Source: Alg239-R122 sp041746135 (GTDB taxonomy: Bacteria > Pseudomonadota > Alphaproteobacteria > Sphingomonadales > Sphingomonadaceae). From it: DNA of 64,000 nt. Shown piece after piece: positions 43,093 through 51,738 of this stretch. Location: assembly GCA_041746135.1 (NCBI GenBank), contig JBGTHQ010000023.1, positions 78,781 to 142,780 on the forward strand. Reading direction: 5' to 3'. The first letter of the stretch is position 1. Each line of letters begins with the position of its first letter. The position numbers were made by a program, and so were the translations under genes. A model generated the notes under the pieces. That model did no database searches. It worked only from the letters and a program-made list of their open reading frames with translations, and had not been told where the DNA came from.

Positions 43093-44304
43093 TTAAGCAT
43101 CCTGATGGCTCCGCTTGCGGCCCCAGCTGAGCAGGCCCTTTATCCATACGCCGGATTTGGCGAAAGCTTTTTCCAAACTGCCGATTGGCTGCCCGCCCGG
43201 AACATAGGCAATTTGATAGTACATCCACAATATCAGCGCCGCAAACAGCGCAAATGGCACCCACAGCGCGAAAAGCGGATCGATTATGCCGAGCGCGCCG
43301 ACATCTTCGCCATATTCGTTGATTTTGTGATAGGTGACGATCATGATGATCGACAGGAAAACGCCGAGCGCTGAAGTCGATCGCTTGGGCGGGATCGCAA
43401 GCGCAAGTGCAAGCAGCGGCATTAACAGCATCATTACCACCTCGACCATGCGGTAGTGGAAATTGGAGCGGCTTACGTTGCGCATTTCGTCCGATACGGC
43501 GTCGCTGCTTCCAATCCGGACCAGTTCGGGCAGCGTGTATTCGCGATCCTTGCCGCCGCGACCGCGAAAGGATTCGATTCTGGGTAAATCGATCGGCAGG
43601 TCATGTGCGCTGAAACTCAATACGCGCGGGCTTTGATAATTGGGCGCGTCGTGGGTGAGCACGCCGTTGGTCAGGCGCAGGATGATAGTGTCGGGCGTAT
43701 CGCCGCGCAGGAACCGGCCCTTGTTCGCCGTAACAGAAATTTCGGTGCCGTTCTTGCTTTCGGCATGCACGAATATGCCGCTCAAATCGCGTCCGCCATT
43801 CCTGCTTTCCTCGATCCGCAGCGTCATGCGATCGCCGAATTGCGTGAACTCGCCCACTTTTATAGAGGCGCCTAATGCACCCGAACGCAGTTCGAAACCC
43901 AATTCTTCATAGGCGTAGCGGGCCTGCGGCTGGATAAAGCCGACCAGCGCGAGATTGACGAGCATCAATGCGACCGCGAACATATACGGCACGCGCAATA
44001 AACGGTTGTAGCTGATGCCCACGGCCCGGTAGATATCGAGCTCGGAAGAAGTGGCGAGTCCGCGAAACGCCAGCAATATACCCAGCAAAAGACCGATCGG
44101 GATGCCGAGCGAGAGATATTCGGGGATAAGATTGGCGAGCATCCGCCACACCACGCTGACGGGCCCGCCTTCCGCCGCGACGAAATCGAACAAGCGCAGC
44201 ATCTTGTCGAGCACCAGCAACATGGCCGAAATGACCAGCGTCGCAAATAGCGGTACCGCTACGCGTTTGGCGATATACCGGTCGGTGGACGTGAGGAATT
44301 TCAA
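43093..44304 (-). CDS. lptF: LPS export ABC transporter permease LptF
   Basis: A 403-residue permease with six membrane helices and a large periplasmic jellyroll domain between about residues 130 and 270. The coupling region LGILLAFRGLATSSELDIYRAVGIS near residue 80 (shown here only in part: GLATSSELDIYRAVGIS) is the LptF counterpart of the LptG coupling helix. With LptG and LptB it forms the inner-membrane transporter for lipopolysaccharide. It is the first gene of lptF-lptG-flippase and is divergent from the DUF2141 gene. The annotation as LptF rather than LptG rests on order and pattern. Confidence 0.88.
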   Translation of the reverse strand: MKFLTSTDRYIAKRVAVPLFATLVISAMLLVLDKMLRLFDFVAAEGGPVSVVWRMLANLIPEYLSLGIPIGLLLGILLAFRGLATSSELDIYRAVGISYNRLLRVPYMFAVALMLVNLALVGFIQPQARYAYEELGFELRSGALGASIKVGEFTQFGDRMTLRIEESRNGGRDLSGIFVHAESKNGTEISVTANKGRFLRGDTPDTIILRLTNGVLTHDAPNYQSPRVLSFSAHDLPIDLPRIESFRGRGGKDREYTLPELVRIGSSDAVSDEMRNVSRSNFHYRMVEVVMMLLMPLLALALAIPPKRSTSALGVFLSIIMIVTYHKINEYGEDVGALGIIDPLFALWVPFALFAALILWMYYQIAYVPGGQPIGSLEKAFAKSGVWIKGLLSWGRKRSHQDA

Positions 44305-44430
44305 CTTATTGACGCCCTGTCACCCTAATTTGGCCGCAAACTTTGTCCATATATCACATGAAACGGGGGCGAACCGCTGGTTGTCGGATTGTTTCGATGA
44401 CCCGCTATAGCTATTCGGAGACATTACGTC

Positions 44431-44952
44431 ATGCTTAAATTTTCTAATCTCGATTTGGTCGGCGGCGGCGCTGCTGTCGTGCTGGCCTTGTCCCCTCTGC
44501 CCGCATTGGCGCAGAATCAGGAGATCGGCAACGACATGAGCAGGTGCAACGGCGGCGACAGTCCTGCGGTGCTAGTTGAAGTGCGCGGTTTCAAGGAATC
44601 GAAAGGCCGCATCCGCGTCCAGTCCTACGAAGGCACCAGCGGAAAATGGCTGAAAAAAGGCGCGTGGATCAACCGTATCGACACGCCGGTGCGTACCAGC
44701 GGCGGCAAGATGCGTTTCTGCGTCCCTTTGCCCAAGGCGGGAACGTATGGAATAGCCGTGCGCCACGATCTGGACGGTAATGGCAAATCGGGCTGGAGCG
44801 ATGGCGGCGGCTTTACCGGCAATCCCGATATTTCGCTTTCCAATCTGAAACCGTCCGCGTCCAAAACGGCCATCCGTGTCGGCAATGGCGTGACCCGCAC
44901 GAACATCGTCCTGAATTATCGTCAGGGTCTGCGCATCGAACCGATTGATTAA
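44431..44952 (+). CDS. DUF2141 secreted protein
   Basis: A 173-residue protein with a signal peptide (about residues 1-28, ending ALA). The body fits DUF2141: VLVEVRGFKESKGRIRV, GTYGIAVRHDLDGNGK (a calcium-like DxDxNxK element) and FTGNPDISLSN. DUF2141 proteins are small periplasmic or outer-membrane beta-sandwich proteins of unknown activity. Two cysteines could form a disulfide. The lipid kinase gene follows 12 bases after its stop, so the two probably form an operon with the nucleotidyltransferase gene. Confidence 0.85.
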   Translation: MLKFSNLDLVGGGAAVVLALSPLPALAQNQEIGNDMSRCNGGDSPAVLVEVRGFKESKGRIRVQSYEGTSGKWLKKGAWINRIDTPVRTSGGKMRFCVPLPKAGTYGIAVRHDLDGNGKSGWSDGGGFTGNPDISLSNLKPSASKTAIRVGNGVTRTNIVLNYRQGLRIEPID

Positions 44953-44964
44953 GGGAAGTTTTGA

Positions 44965-45942
44965 ATGGCATTGGTGGCGCTTCTTTCTAATCCGCGATCG
45001 ACCGGCAACAAATCGATGTTGCCGGAAGTCCGCAGCTTTTGCGCCCAGCATGCCGACATCTTTCACTATGAAGTCGAGCAGGTCGATCAGATTGCCCAGG
45101 CCTTACGAACTATTGCCAGAGTTAAACCCAAGGTTCTGGTGATCAATGGCGGCGACGGTACGGTACAGGCCACGCTGACCGAATTGCATCAGGGCGGACA
45201 TTTCGGCGATAGCCCGCCGCCGGTCGCGGTCCTGCCCAATGGCAAGACCAACTTGATCGCGCTCGATCTGGGTGCCGAGGGACCGGCGCTGAGCGCACTG
45301 GAAAATATCCTCAACATCGTGCGCAGCGGCGAATTGCAAAATCATATCGTCGTGCGGCAGCTGATCGCGCTCTCCAGCGGCAAGAACGACAAGCCGGTTC
45401 TGGGCATGTTTCTGGGCGGCGCGGGTCTTGCCGAGTTCATTCTTTATTGCCGGCACAAAATCTATCCGCTTGGTCTGCCCAACGGGCTCAGCCATTTTCT
45501 TGCCGGTCTGGCGGGTTTTATCTCGCTGTTTTTCAAGGCGAGCTATAATTTTCTGCCGCGGCGCAGCGAGCCGATGCGCGTTTCGCTGATCCGCAACGGC
45601 GAGGTCCAGGGCAGTTATGCGCTTCTGATCGTCACCACGCTGGAACGTTTGCTGCTGACAGGGCGCCAATCGGAAGGCTGGTATGCGACACACGGCCGCC
45701 TGAAATTCCTTGCCGTCGATCAAAACCCGGGCGTTTTCGCCCGTGCGCTCTACGCTGTGATCATGGGCCGTCTGGGCAAGGGTAAAGTGGCTGGCGTGCA
45801 TATCGAACAGGGCGATGAGATCCGTATCGACGGCGATCACAGCAATGTCATACTCGATGGCGAGACGTTCGAGGCCAATCGCAACGAACCGATCATATTG
45901 CGCTCCACCGCGCCGGTGTCGTTTCTGAAAATTGCCGCCTGA
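44965..45942 (+). CDS. DAGK-family lipid kinase, candidate ceramide kinase
   Basis: A 325-residue protein of the diacylglycerol kinase catalytic (DAGKc) superfamily. The nucleotide-binding GGDGT sits at residues 62-66 in VLVINGGDGTVQAT. The second element is VAVLPNGKTN at 87-96, where most members have P-x-GT-x-N. The C-terminal beta-domain contains VHIEQGDEIRIDGD. It phosphorylates a lipid hydroxyl using ATP at the inner membrane. Diacylglycerol is the default guess. Caulobacter carries a DAGK-family ceramide kinase near its spt locus, and the spt-acpR-cerR genes here lie only 2-5 kb away, so ceramide is a serious alternative. The nucleotidyltransferase gene follows 43 bases downstream. Confidence 0.82.
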   Translation: MALVALLSNPRSTGNKSMLPEVRSFCAQHADIFHYEVEQVDQIAQALRTIARVKPKVLVINGGDGTVQATLTELHQGGHFGDSPPPVAVLPNGKTNLIALDLGAEGPALSALENILNIVRSGELQNHIVVRQLIALSSGKNDKPVLGMFLGGAGLAEFILYCRHKIYPLGLPNGLSHFLAGLAGFISLFFKASYNFLPRRSEPMRVSLIRNGEVQGSYALLIVTTLERLLLTGRQSEGWYATHGRLKFLAVDQNPGVFARALYAVIMGRLGKGKVAGVHIEQGDEIRIDGDHSNVILDGETFEANRNEPIILRSTAPVSFLKIAA

Positions 45943-45985
45943 GCCTCACTCTGCTCACGAACGGTTACCATAAACTGAGCCAATA

Positions 45986-46918
45986 ATGACTGAAATGACT
46001 CTGCAAAAGCTGATCGAGAGCGAACTGGCCGAACCGGTGGATCCGCGCATAAGCGCGTTCGCCGCAGATATTGCCAGCCGGTTCGCACAGTCCGCGCACG
46101 CCGTCCTTTTTTACGGATCGTGCCTGCGCAGCGAGCGACTTGATGGTCAGATGCTCGATTTCTACCTGATCGTGTCGGATTATGAGGCGGCCTTTCCCGG
46201 CAGCTGGAAAGCCAGCGCCAACCGGCTATTGCCGCCCAATGTGTTTCCCGCCCAACATGATGGCCTTGCCGCCAAATATGCAGTTTTGTCGGAACAGGAT
46301 TTTCATAATCTGAACCGCCGCGAAGCGAGCGCGGTGAGCGTGTGGGCGCGTTTTGCCCAACCCTCCCGGCTGGTATGGGCAAGCGACGAGATTGCCGCCG
46401 ACCAGGCCGCGCTGGCGATTTCGGGGGCGGCCCCGACTTTGCTCAATGCCGCGCTGGCGCATGTGGACGCCGAAGAAACGCCCTTGCTGCAATTATGGGA
46501 AAAAGGTTTCGCGCTGACTTATGGCGCGGAATTGCGGGCCGAACGCGGTAACCGACCGGGATCGGTGGTCGAATTTTCGCCCGAACGCTATCGCACATTC
46601 GGGCATGCCGCCTTGCCGCTCACGCCGATCAAGACAAGACGCGAAGGCGACACCGTAGCATTGCTGCCCGCGCAGCGCGCGGCGATCATGGAAGAACGCA
46701 GCCGCTGGCCGGGTCTGCGCCGCCGTGGCAAGGCACTGACTTTGGCGCGTCTTGCCAAGGCGACCGGCACTTATGCAGGCGGTATCGACTATATCGCGTG
46801 GAAGATTAACCGGCACGCAGGAACCGATATCAAGGTTAAGCAATGGCAGCGCCGCTGGCCGATACTGGGGGCGCTGGTCCTACTCCCCCAACTGATCTTG
46901 CGCGGTGCGGTAAAATAA
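45986..46918 (+). CDS. TAM41-like nucleotidyltransferase, possible lipid cytidylyltransferase
   Basis: A 310-residue protein usually annotated as hypothetical. VLFYGSCLRS (residues 40-49) and the acidic strand MLDFYLIVSDY (56-66) form a nucleotidyltransferase G-S...DxD-like site. KYAVLSEQDF (97-106) and WARFAQPSRLVW (120-131) line up in order and spacing with the KYGVVS and GRLQKPV segments of mitochondrial Tam41, a CDP-diacylglycerol synthase. A Gly-Ile-Asp-Tyr-rich C-terminal part ends with a hydrophobic helix that could touch the membrane. Directly following a lipid kinase, it could convert the phosphorylated lipid to its CDP form. The match is from reading and memory, so the family call is tentative. 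Confidence 0.55.
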   Translation: MTEMTLQKLIESELAEPVDPRISAFAADIASRFAQSAHAVLFYGSCLRSERLDGQMLDFYLIVSDYEAAFPGSWKASANRLLPPNVFPAQHDGLAAKYAVLSEQDFHNLNRREASAVSVWARFAQPSRLVWASDEIAADQAALAISGAAPTLLNAALAHVDAEETPLLQLWEKGFALTYGAELRAERGNRPGSVVEFSPERYRTFGHAALPLTPIKTRREGDTVALLPAQRAAIMEERSRWPGLRRRGKALTLARLAKATGTYAGGIDYIAWKINRHAGTDIKVKQWQRRWPILGALVLLPQLILRGAVK

Positions 46919-46948
46919 GGGCATAATATCTCGTCAAGGAAACTTATC

Positions 46949-47347
46949 ATGCTCAAAAATCTCCAAAAACATCCTGTCCATCTGGGGCTCGGCGCAACTG
47001 CGGTGGTGCAGCCCGAAATGACCGGCGATATGCGCTGGTACGAAGGCTATGGCGAGCGCCATAGCGGCGATGGCCCTGAGGGTCGGCTGGTGTCCATGCA
47101 CCGGTTCACGGAAAGCTGGGATTCTTGGGAAATGCATCCGCTTGGCAGCGAGATCGTGCTGTGCACGGCGGGAGAAATGACGATTGTCCAACAAATGCCG
47201 GACGGAACGGAAAAGAAAACCCGGCTGGGCCCCGGCGACTATGCGATCAACGCACCGGGTGTTTGGCACACGGCAGATGTCAACAATATGTCAACGGCGG
47301 TATTCATCACCGCGGGCGAGGGCACCGAACACCGCGAGCGGATATAG
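46949..47347 (+). CDS. Cupin-domain protein
   Basis: A 132-residue protein made of one cupin barrel. The first cupin motif is visible as WEMHPLGSEIVLCTAGEMT, with His and Glu in the metal positions. The second is GPGDYAINAPGVWHTADV, with the late His. It may bind a metal or be a small sugar/hormone-like isomerase or sensor. Its position 30 bases after the nucleotidyltransferase gene suggests co-transcription. AAGGAAAC lies upstream of ATG 46949. Confidence 0.82.
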   Translation: MLKNLQKHPVHLGLGATAVVQPEMTGDMRWYEGYGERHSGDGPEGRLVSMHRFTESWDSWEMHPLGSEIVLCTAGEMTIVQQMPDGTEKKTRLGPGDYAINAPGVWHTADVNNMSTAVFITAGEGTEHRERI

Positions 47348-47442
47348 CCGATACTATCCAAAAAAGTCGCCCTGAAACAATCTAGAGCAGCTTTGTAACT
47401 TGTCTGCGCTGAACATGCACGGTTGGGCGCAGCGCAAGGATG

Positions 47443-47700
47443 CTAATGCCGGATCGAGAAATATGTGTGCATGGCGACGATCAGCGTCAGCAGGAAAGCC
47501 AGCACAAACAACACGATGTATATAATCGTGCCCAATATAAGAAACGCGCCTTTTGCATTGTCGAATTGCCAGGCCAGCCAGAGCGGCCAGGCGAGCAGAA
47601 CGAATATCGCGGCGCGCTGTCCCAGCAGGAAATAGATGACGAGCGCAAGCGCGGGAATGACAAAAGCAAGGCCGATGCTGCGTCCGTTTTGCGGTTTCAT
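47443..47700 (-). CDS. Small membrane protein of unknown function
   Basis: An 85-residue protein with two to three hydrophobic segments covering most of residues 12-80. The start ATG 47700 has GGGGA at good spacing; a GTG 15 bases upstream is an alternative. I do not recognise the family. It is convergent with the cupin gene and lies downstream of the spt operon in the same direction, separated by 349 bases. Confidence 0.6.
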   Translation of the reverse strand: MKPQNGRSIGLAFVIPALALVIYFLLGQRAAIFVLLAWPLWLAWQFDNAKGAFLILGTIIYIVLFVLAFLLTLIVAMHTYFSIRH

Positions 47701-48049
47701 TTGCGGTTTCCCCACATCTTGAGTGCCGAGCGACCATCTTGCGCCCGATGGTCCCCTGCTGACAACAAAATTGACAAAAGCGTTTTTGCGACAATTTTAC
47801 GACTCGCCGGTCACCGGGGGGCGCAGGGTACAAAATTGTCAAATATCGTTGTTCAGGGCATTTTTTCTCTTCATACAATCTTGAGCAAATGCGTGGCACC
47901 GGACATCGCAAATGATACCCATGCATAACTGATACAATCGCACATTGAGAAAGAGCGGGCCCGAATCACCGGGTCACCATGCTGAGCCCGAAAGCTATCA
48001 TAAACCCATCCGTGTAGGACAGGGTGTCCAGTCTTTGCGGCGCGGGCGT
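47701..48049. other. 349-base gap downstream of spt
   Basis: No coding frame is convincing. TTGACA-like words occur in both directions near 47770 and 47838, so a promoter for the small minus-strand gene is likely. A GGACA/TGTCC inverted repeat with a GGG centre lies near 48017. No clear spt terminator with a T-run was found. Confidence 0.3.
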
Positions 48050-49249
48050 TTAGATGACGCCGATATCCTTGCCAGATTTTTCGAAAATATTCATGATCTC
48101 GCCAACCTGCTCTTCGGTATGTTCCGCGCACAGCGAACAGCGCAGCAGGGTAACGCCATGCGGCGTGGCCGGCGGACGGGCGAGGTTGACATACAGGCCG
48201 TTTTTCAGCAATTCCTGCCATAACAGCGCGCCCTGCATCATGTCTTTCACGATTACCGCGATAATGCCACTTTGCGCTTCGGGCGTGCCGAGCTCGTAGC
48301 CCATATCGCGCAATCCCTTGTGCAGGCGCTTGCTGTTTTCCCACAAATGCGCGCGCTTGTTGCCGCTGTGCATCAGCTTGCGGATCGATGCCGCCGACGT
48401 CGCCACCACGGACGGCGGCAGCGAGGCGGTGAATACATAGGGGCGGCATACGAGCCGCAGAATTTCGAATTTCGGATGGTTGGATACGCAAAAGCCGCCG
48501 ACCGTGCCGACGCTTTTGCTGAACGTGCCGATGATGAAATCGACATCGTCGATCACGCCCTGTTCCTCGCACACGCCGCGGCCATTCTCGCCGATAAAGC
48601 CCATGCTGTGCGCCTCGTCGACCAGCACCATCGCGCCGTGTTTCTTGCAGACCGCGACCATTTCCCTGAGCGGCGCGACATCGCCCAGCATCGAATAGAC
48701 GCCCTCGAGCACGACCAGCTTGCCGGCCTCTTCGGGCAGGCGTTTCAGCCGCTTTTCCAGAGCTTCGACATCGTTATGGCGAAACGCGACAATCTGCGCA
48801 TTGCCAAGGCTACAGCCGTCGTAAATGCTGGCATGGCTGTCGGTGTCGAGGATAATATAATCCTCCTTGCCCGCCAGCGTCGAGATAATGCCCAGATTGG
48901 CCTGATATCCCGTGGAAAAGACCATCGCATGGTCCATGTCGTAAAATTCCTTAAGCGCATCCTCGCACGCGCGGTGTCCCTGATACGTGCCGTTCAGCAC
49001 ACGGCTTCCGGTCGTGCCCGCGCCGAAAGCATCGAGCGCCTCGTGTCCCGCCTGCAGGACATCGTCGTCGAAGGTCATGCCCATGTAATTATAGGTGCCG
49101 AGCAGGATCGTTTCCTTGCCATTGCATATGGCGAGCGTGGGCGATTTCACCTCCTCCATTACCAGCGCGTACGGATCGCGCACGCCGGTGGACAGCAGCG
49201 CCTCGCGCTCCTGGATCAGCGGGTCGAATTTGGAAAGAAGGTCGGTCAT
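48050..49249 (-). CDS. spt: Serine palmitoyltransferase
   Basis: A 399-residue PLP enzyme of the alpha-oxoamine synthase family. The active-site residues align with the Sphingomonas paucimobilis enzyme at a constant offset of 20: His139 (H159) in DTDSHAS, Asp211 and His214 (D231, H234) in DEAHSMG, the Schiff-base Lys245 (K265) in GTFSKSVG, Arg358 (R378) and Arg370 (R390). The residue matching Cys100 is Thr80. It condenses serine with a palmitoyl thioester to 3-ketosphinganine, the first step of sphingolipid synthesis. ATG 49249 is used. The carrier protein gene ends 26 bases upstream in the same operon. Confidence 0.95.
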   Translation of the reverse strand: MTDLLSKFDPLIQEREALLSTGVRDPYALVMEEVKSPTLAICNGKETILLGTYNYMGMTFDDDVLQAGHEALDAFGAGTTGSRVLNGTYQGHRACEDALKEFYDMDHAMVFSTGYQANLGIISTLAGKEDYIILDTDSHASIYDGCSLGNAQIVAFRHNDVEALEKRLKRLPEEAGKLVVLEGVYSMLGDVAPLREMVAVCKKHGAMVLVDEAHSMGFIGENGRGVCEEQGVIDDVDFIIGTFSKSVGTVGGFCVSNHPKFEILRLVCRPYVFTASLPPSVVATSAASIRKLMHSGNKRAHLWENSKRLHKGLRDMGYELGTPEAQSGIIAVIVKDMMQGALLWQELLKNGLYVNLARPPATPHGVTLLRCSLCAEHTEEQVGEIMNIFEKSGKDIGVI

Positions 49250-49275
49250 GGCGGCGATATTCCCGTTATTGGGGT

Positions 49276-49521
49276 TCAGCGGTTCTGCAGTTTCTCGACG
49301 GCGTCGACCAGCTGGCCGACGGTTTCGATTTCCGCCTGCATGTTCATGGTGATGATGATGTCGAACTCGTCCTCGGTCGCCGCCACGAAATCCATAACGG
49401 TCAGGCTGTCCCATTCAAGGTCGCCGGCAAAGGTCGTGTCGTCGCTCAGCGCCGCATCCTTTTCGTTGAAAGGCGCGATCAGTTTGTGGATTTTGGCTTC
49501 GGTCGCTTTGCGGTCGCTCAT
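49276..49521 (-). CDS. acpR: Acyl carrier protein of the serine palmitoyltransferase
   Basis: An 81-residue acyl carrier protein. The phosphopantetheine attachment Ser39 is in LEWDSLTVMDF. The four-helix acidic pattern is typical, with a Met-rich segment at ITMNMQAE. It differs from the housekeeping AcpP, and its place between cerR and spt marks it as the dedicated carrier that delivers the acyl chain for 3-ketosphinganine synthesis. ATG 49521 has AGGA 7 bases upstream; a longer frame to 49695 is not credible. Confidence 0.92.
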   Translation of the reverse strand: MSDRKATEAKIHKLIAPFNEKDAALSDDTTFAGDLEWDSLTVMDFVAATEDEFDIIITMNMQAEIETVGQLVDAVEKLQNR

Positions 49522-49696
49522 AAAATATCCTGTCTGTCTAGGCCGCCCTGATGGCAGGGGATTGCGGCATGAATTGGGCGAAATTCCGGTTGCCCATGCG
49601 CCTGTGCGGCCATGCGCGACAGGCTTAGGCAAAAACACACGCCCGGGCAAGATGCTGACGACAGCAGGCGTGCGCCATAACGCGGCAAATGGCAAT

Positions 49697-50620
49697 CTAC
49701 AGCCAGCCTGCTTTCTTGTACCAGTTGGCGGTGTGTTTCAGCCCGGTCTTGGTCTGGATTTCCGGCAGCCATATCTCCGCGGGCGGATACCGGGCTGGTT
49801 CGGCGGTCCAGTCGTCATGGCACAAGTAATTGACGCGGTCGCGGGTCAGTTTCGCGTCGGCCCCGCGCATGGCCTTGTCGGCGGCGGCCGCAAATCTGAG
49901 CAGCGCGGGGGGCAGCGATATCGGCCGCACGCCCCGCTCGACCGCCGTGCCGATGGCGCGCGCAAAGCTTTTGTGCGTCCAGCCGCCCGGCTTGCCGTCG
50001 TCCGCCTCGTATATTTGCGAGGTCAGATCGTCATGCGCCGGAACCAGTTCGAGCAAAAGGCGGGCAAGGTCGCCGACATGGATCAGCGACAGCCGCCCCT
50101 CGGGCGGAAGCAGTACGAAACCGCGCCGCGCCATCTTGAACAGATCGAGCATTTCGCTGTCGCCGGGGCCGTAAACTCCGGGCGGGCGCACGATCGTCCA
50201 GTCCAGCCCGCTGGCGGCCACGATCTTTTCCGCCTTTGCCTTGGACCAGCCATAGTCAGATAGCGCAGGTTCGCGGGCCGCCAGCGAGGATACATGGATG
50301 AAACGCTTTACCTGCATTGCCTTGGCCGCATCGACCATGGCCAGCGTACCTGCGACATTGCCATCCTCGAAACCCTTGCGATCGGGCGCGCCGACCACGC
50401 CCGCGATATGCAGCACCGCACCCGCCCCCGCGCACAGGTCCTTCAGCGCGTCGCTGTCGGACAGCGCGCCCTGGATCCATGTTACGCCGGGCATGTTCTT
50501 TTGCGGTTTGCGGGTCAGCGCCCGGATGCGCAGCTTGCGCTGGCGGGCAAAGGCCAGCACGGCCTTGCCGACAAAACCGGTGCCGCCGGTGATGGCAATC
50601 ACGTCCGGTGCTGCGTTCAC
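49697..50620 (-). CDS. cerR: NAD-dependent epimerase/dehydratase family protein, probable 3-ketoceramide reductase CerR
   Basis: A 307-residue extended short-chain dehydrogenase. The Rossmann motif is ITGGTGFVGKAV at residues 10-21. The catalytic YGWSKAKAE (Tyr-x3-Lys) follows near residue 123, and IVRPPGVYGPGDSEM near 143 is typical of this family. In Caulobacter the spt-acpR neighbour of this type, CerR, reduces the keto group of 3-ketoceramide. The identical gene order here supports the same role. Its ATG overlaps the proB stop by four bases (ATGA). A 175-base gap to acpR follows. Confidence 0.85.
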   Translation of the reverse strand: MNAAPDVIAITGGTGFVGKAVLAFARQRKLRIRALTRKPQKNMPGVTWIQGALSDSDALKDLCAGAGAVLHIAGVVGAPDRKGFEDGNVAGTLAMVDAAKAMQVKRFIHVSSLAAREPALSDYGWSKAKAEKIVAASGLDWTIVRPPGVYGPGDSEMLDLFKMARRGFVLLPPEGRLSLIHVGDLARLLLELVPAHDDLTSQIYEADDGKPGGWTHKSFARAIGTAVERGVRPISLPPALLRFAAAADKAMRGADAKLTRDRVNYLCHDDWTAEPARYPPAEIWLPEIQTKTGLKHTANWYKKAGWL

Positions 50621-51738
50621 AAAATGACCATCCGGTCGCGGTGGACGACCGCGCTGCGCGGACTATAGCCCAGGATCGCCTGAAGTTCGCTGCTATGATG
50701 GCCGATAATCCGTGCGGTATCGAGCGCGTCATATTCGATCAGTCCGCGGGCGATCAGCTGTTCATCGCGCGTCTTGATATCGACCACGTCGCCGCGCTCG
50801 AAATTGCCGCGCACCTTGATGAGCCCTGCGGCAAGCAGGCTGCCGCCCTTTTTGATGGCGCTCCGCGCGCCTTCGTCGACGTAAATCTGTCCGTGAATAT
50901 GCTGCAGCCCGCCAAGCCAGCTCTTGTGCTTGCTCTCGCTGCGTTCGGCATAGAAAACCGTGCCGCGGCCCTCTTCCTCCAGCCGGCGGAGCGGATGGTC
51001 GCGCAAACCCGACATGATCGCCAGATCGATCCCGGCAATGCTGGCTATCTCGACCGCGACCAGTTTGGAGGACATGCCGCCCGTGCCAATGCCCGACGAG
51101 GACCCGTCGTCGGCCATCGCGCGGATATCGTCGTCCATTTCACGCACTTCGCTGACGATCTCGGCATCGTCGTGCTTGCCGGGATTCTTGTCGTACAATC
51201 CGTCGACATCGGACAGCAGAATGACGCCCTCGGCATTGGCCGACTGCCCGATCCGCGCGGCGAGCCGGTCATTGTCGCCGAAACGGATCTCGCTGGTGAC
51301 GAGGCTGTCATTCTCGTTCATCACCGGGACGATGCCCGCTTCCAGCAGCTTGTCGAGCGTGGCGGTGACGTTCAGGTACCGCCGCCTGTCCTCCAGCGCA
51401 TCGAGCGTGACGAGCAGCTGCGCCGCGGTCAGCCCGTATTCGCCGAGCAATTTGGCCCACAGCCCCGACAGCGCTATCTGTCCGACCGCTGCCGCCGCCT
51501 GCGCATCGGACAGGTTTTCGCGGCCCCCGCCGGGCAGGCCCATGCGCTTTGCGCCCAGTGCGGTCGCGCCCGACGATACGATAATGACCTGCTGGCCCTG
51601 TTCGATCCGCCCGGCAATATCGGCGACCAGCGTTTTCATCCATTCGTGGCGCACCTTGCCATCCGACTCGATCAGCAGCGAGGAGCCGACCTTGACTACC
51701 AGCCGCTTGCAGTTTGCAGGATCGAATACGGTTTTCAA
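50617..51738 (-). CDS. proB: Glutamate 5-kinase
   Basis: A 373-residue enzyme with an amino acid kinase domain (KRLVVKVGSSLLI; GENDSL-type substrate region NENDSLVTSEIRFGDND; SDVDGLYDKNP). A C-terminal PUA domain follows, visible from about residue 275 onward. It phosphorylates glutamate in the first step of proline synthesis. It starts inside the obgE stop codon and its own stop overlaps cerR, so obgE-proB-cerR are translated as one unit. Confidence 0.95.
   Translation of the reverse strand: MKTVFDPANCKRLVVKVGSSLLIESDGKVRHEWMKTLVADIAGRIEQGQQVIIVSSGATALGAKRMGLPGGGRENLSDAQAAAAVGQIALSGLWAKLLGEYGLTAAQLLVTLDALEDRRRYLNVTATLDKLLEAGIVPVMNENDSLVTSEIRFGDNDRLAARIGQSANAEGVILLSDVDGLYDKNPGKHDDAEIVSEVREMDDDIRAMADDGSSSGIGTGGMSSKLVAVEIASIAGIDLAIMSGLRDHPLRRLEEEGRGTVFYAERSESKHKSWLGGLQHIHGQIYVDEGARSAIKKGGSLLAAGLIKVRGNFERGDVVDIKTRDEQLIARGLIEYDALDTARIIGHHSSELQAILGYSPRSAVVHRDRMVIL

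Noticed and set aside
48272..50263. 663-codon open frame on the plus strand across spt, acpR and cerR
   Set aside because: It lies antisense to three well-supported genes and is explained by their codon bias.
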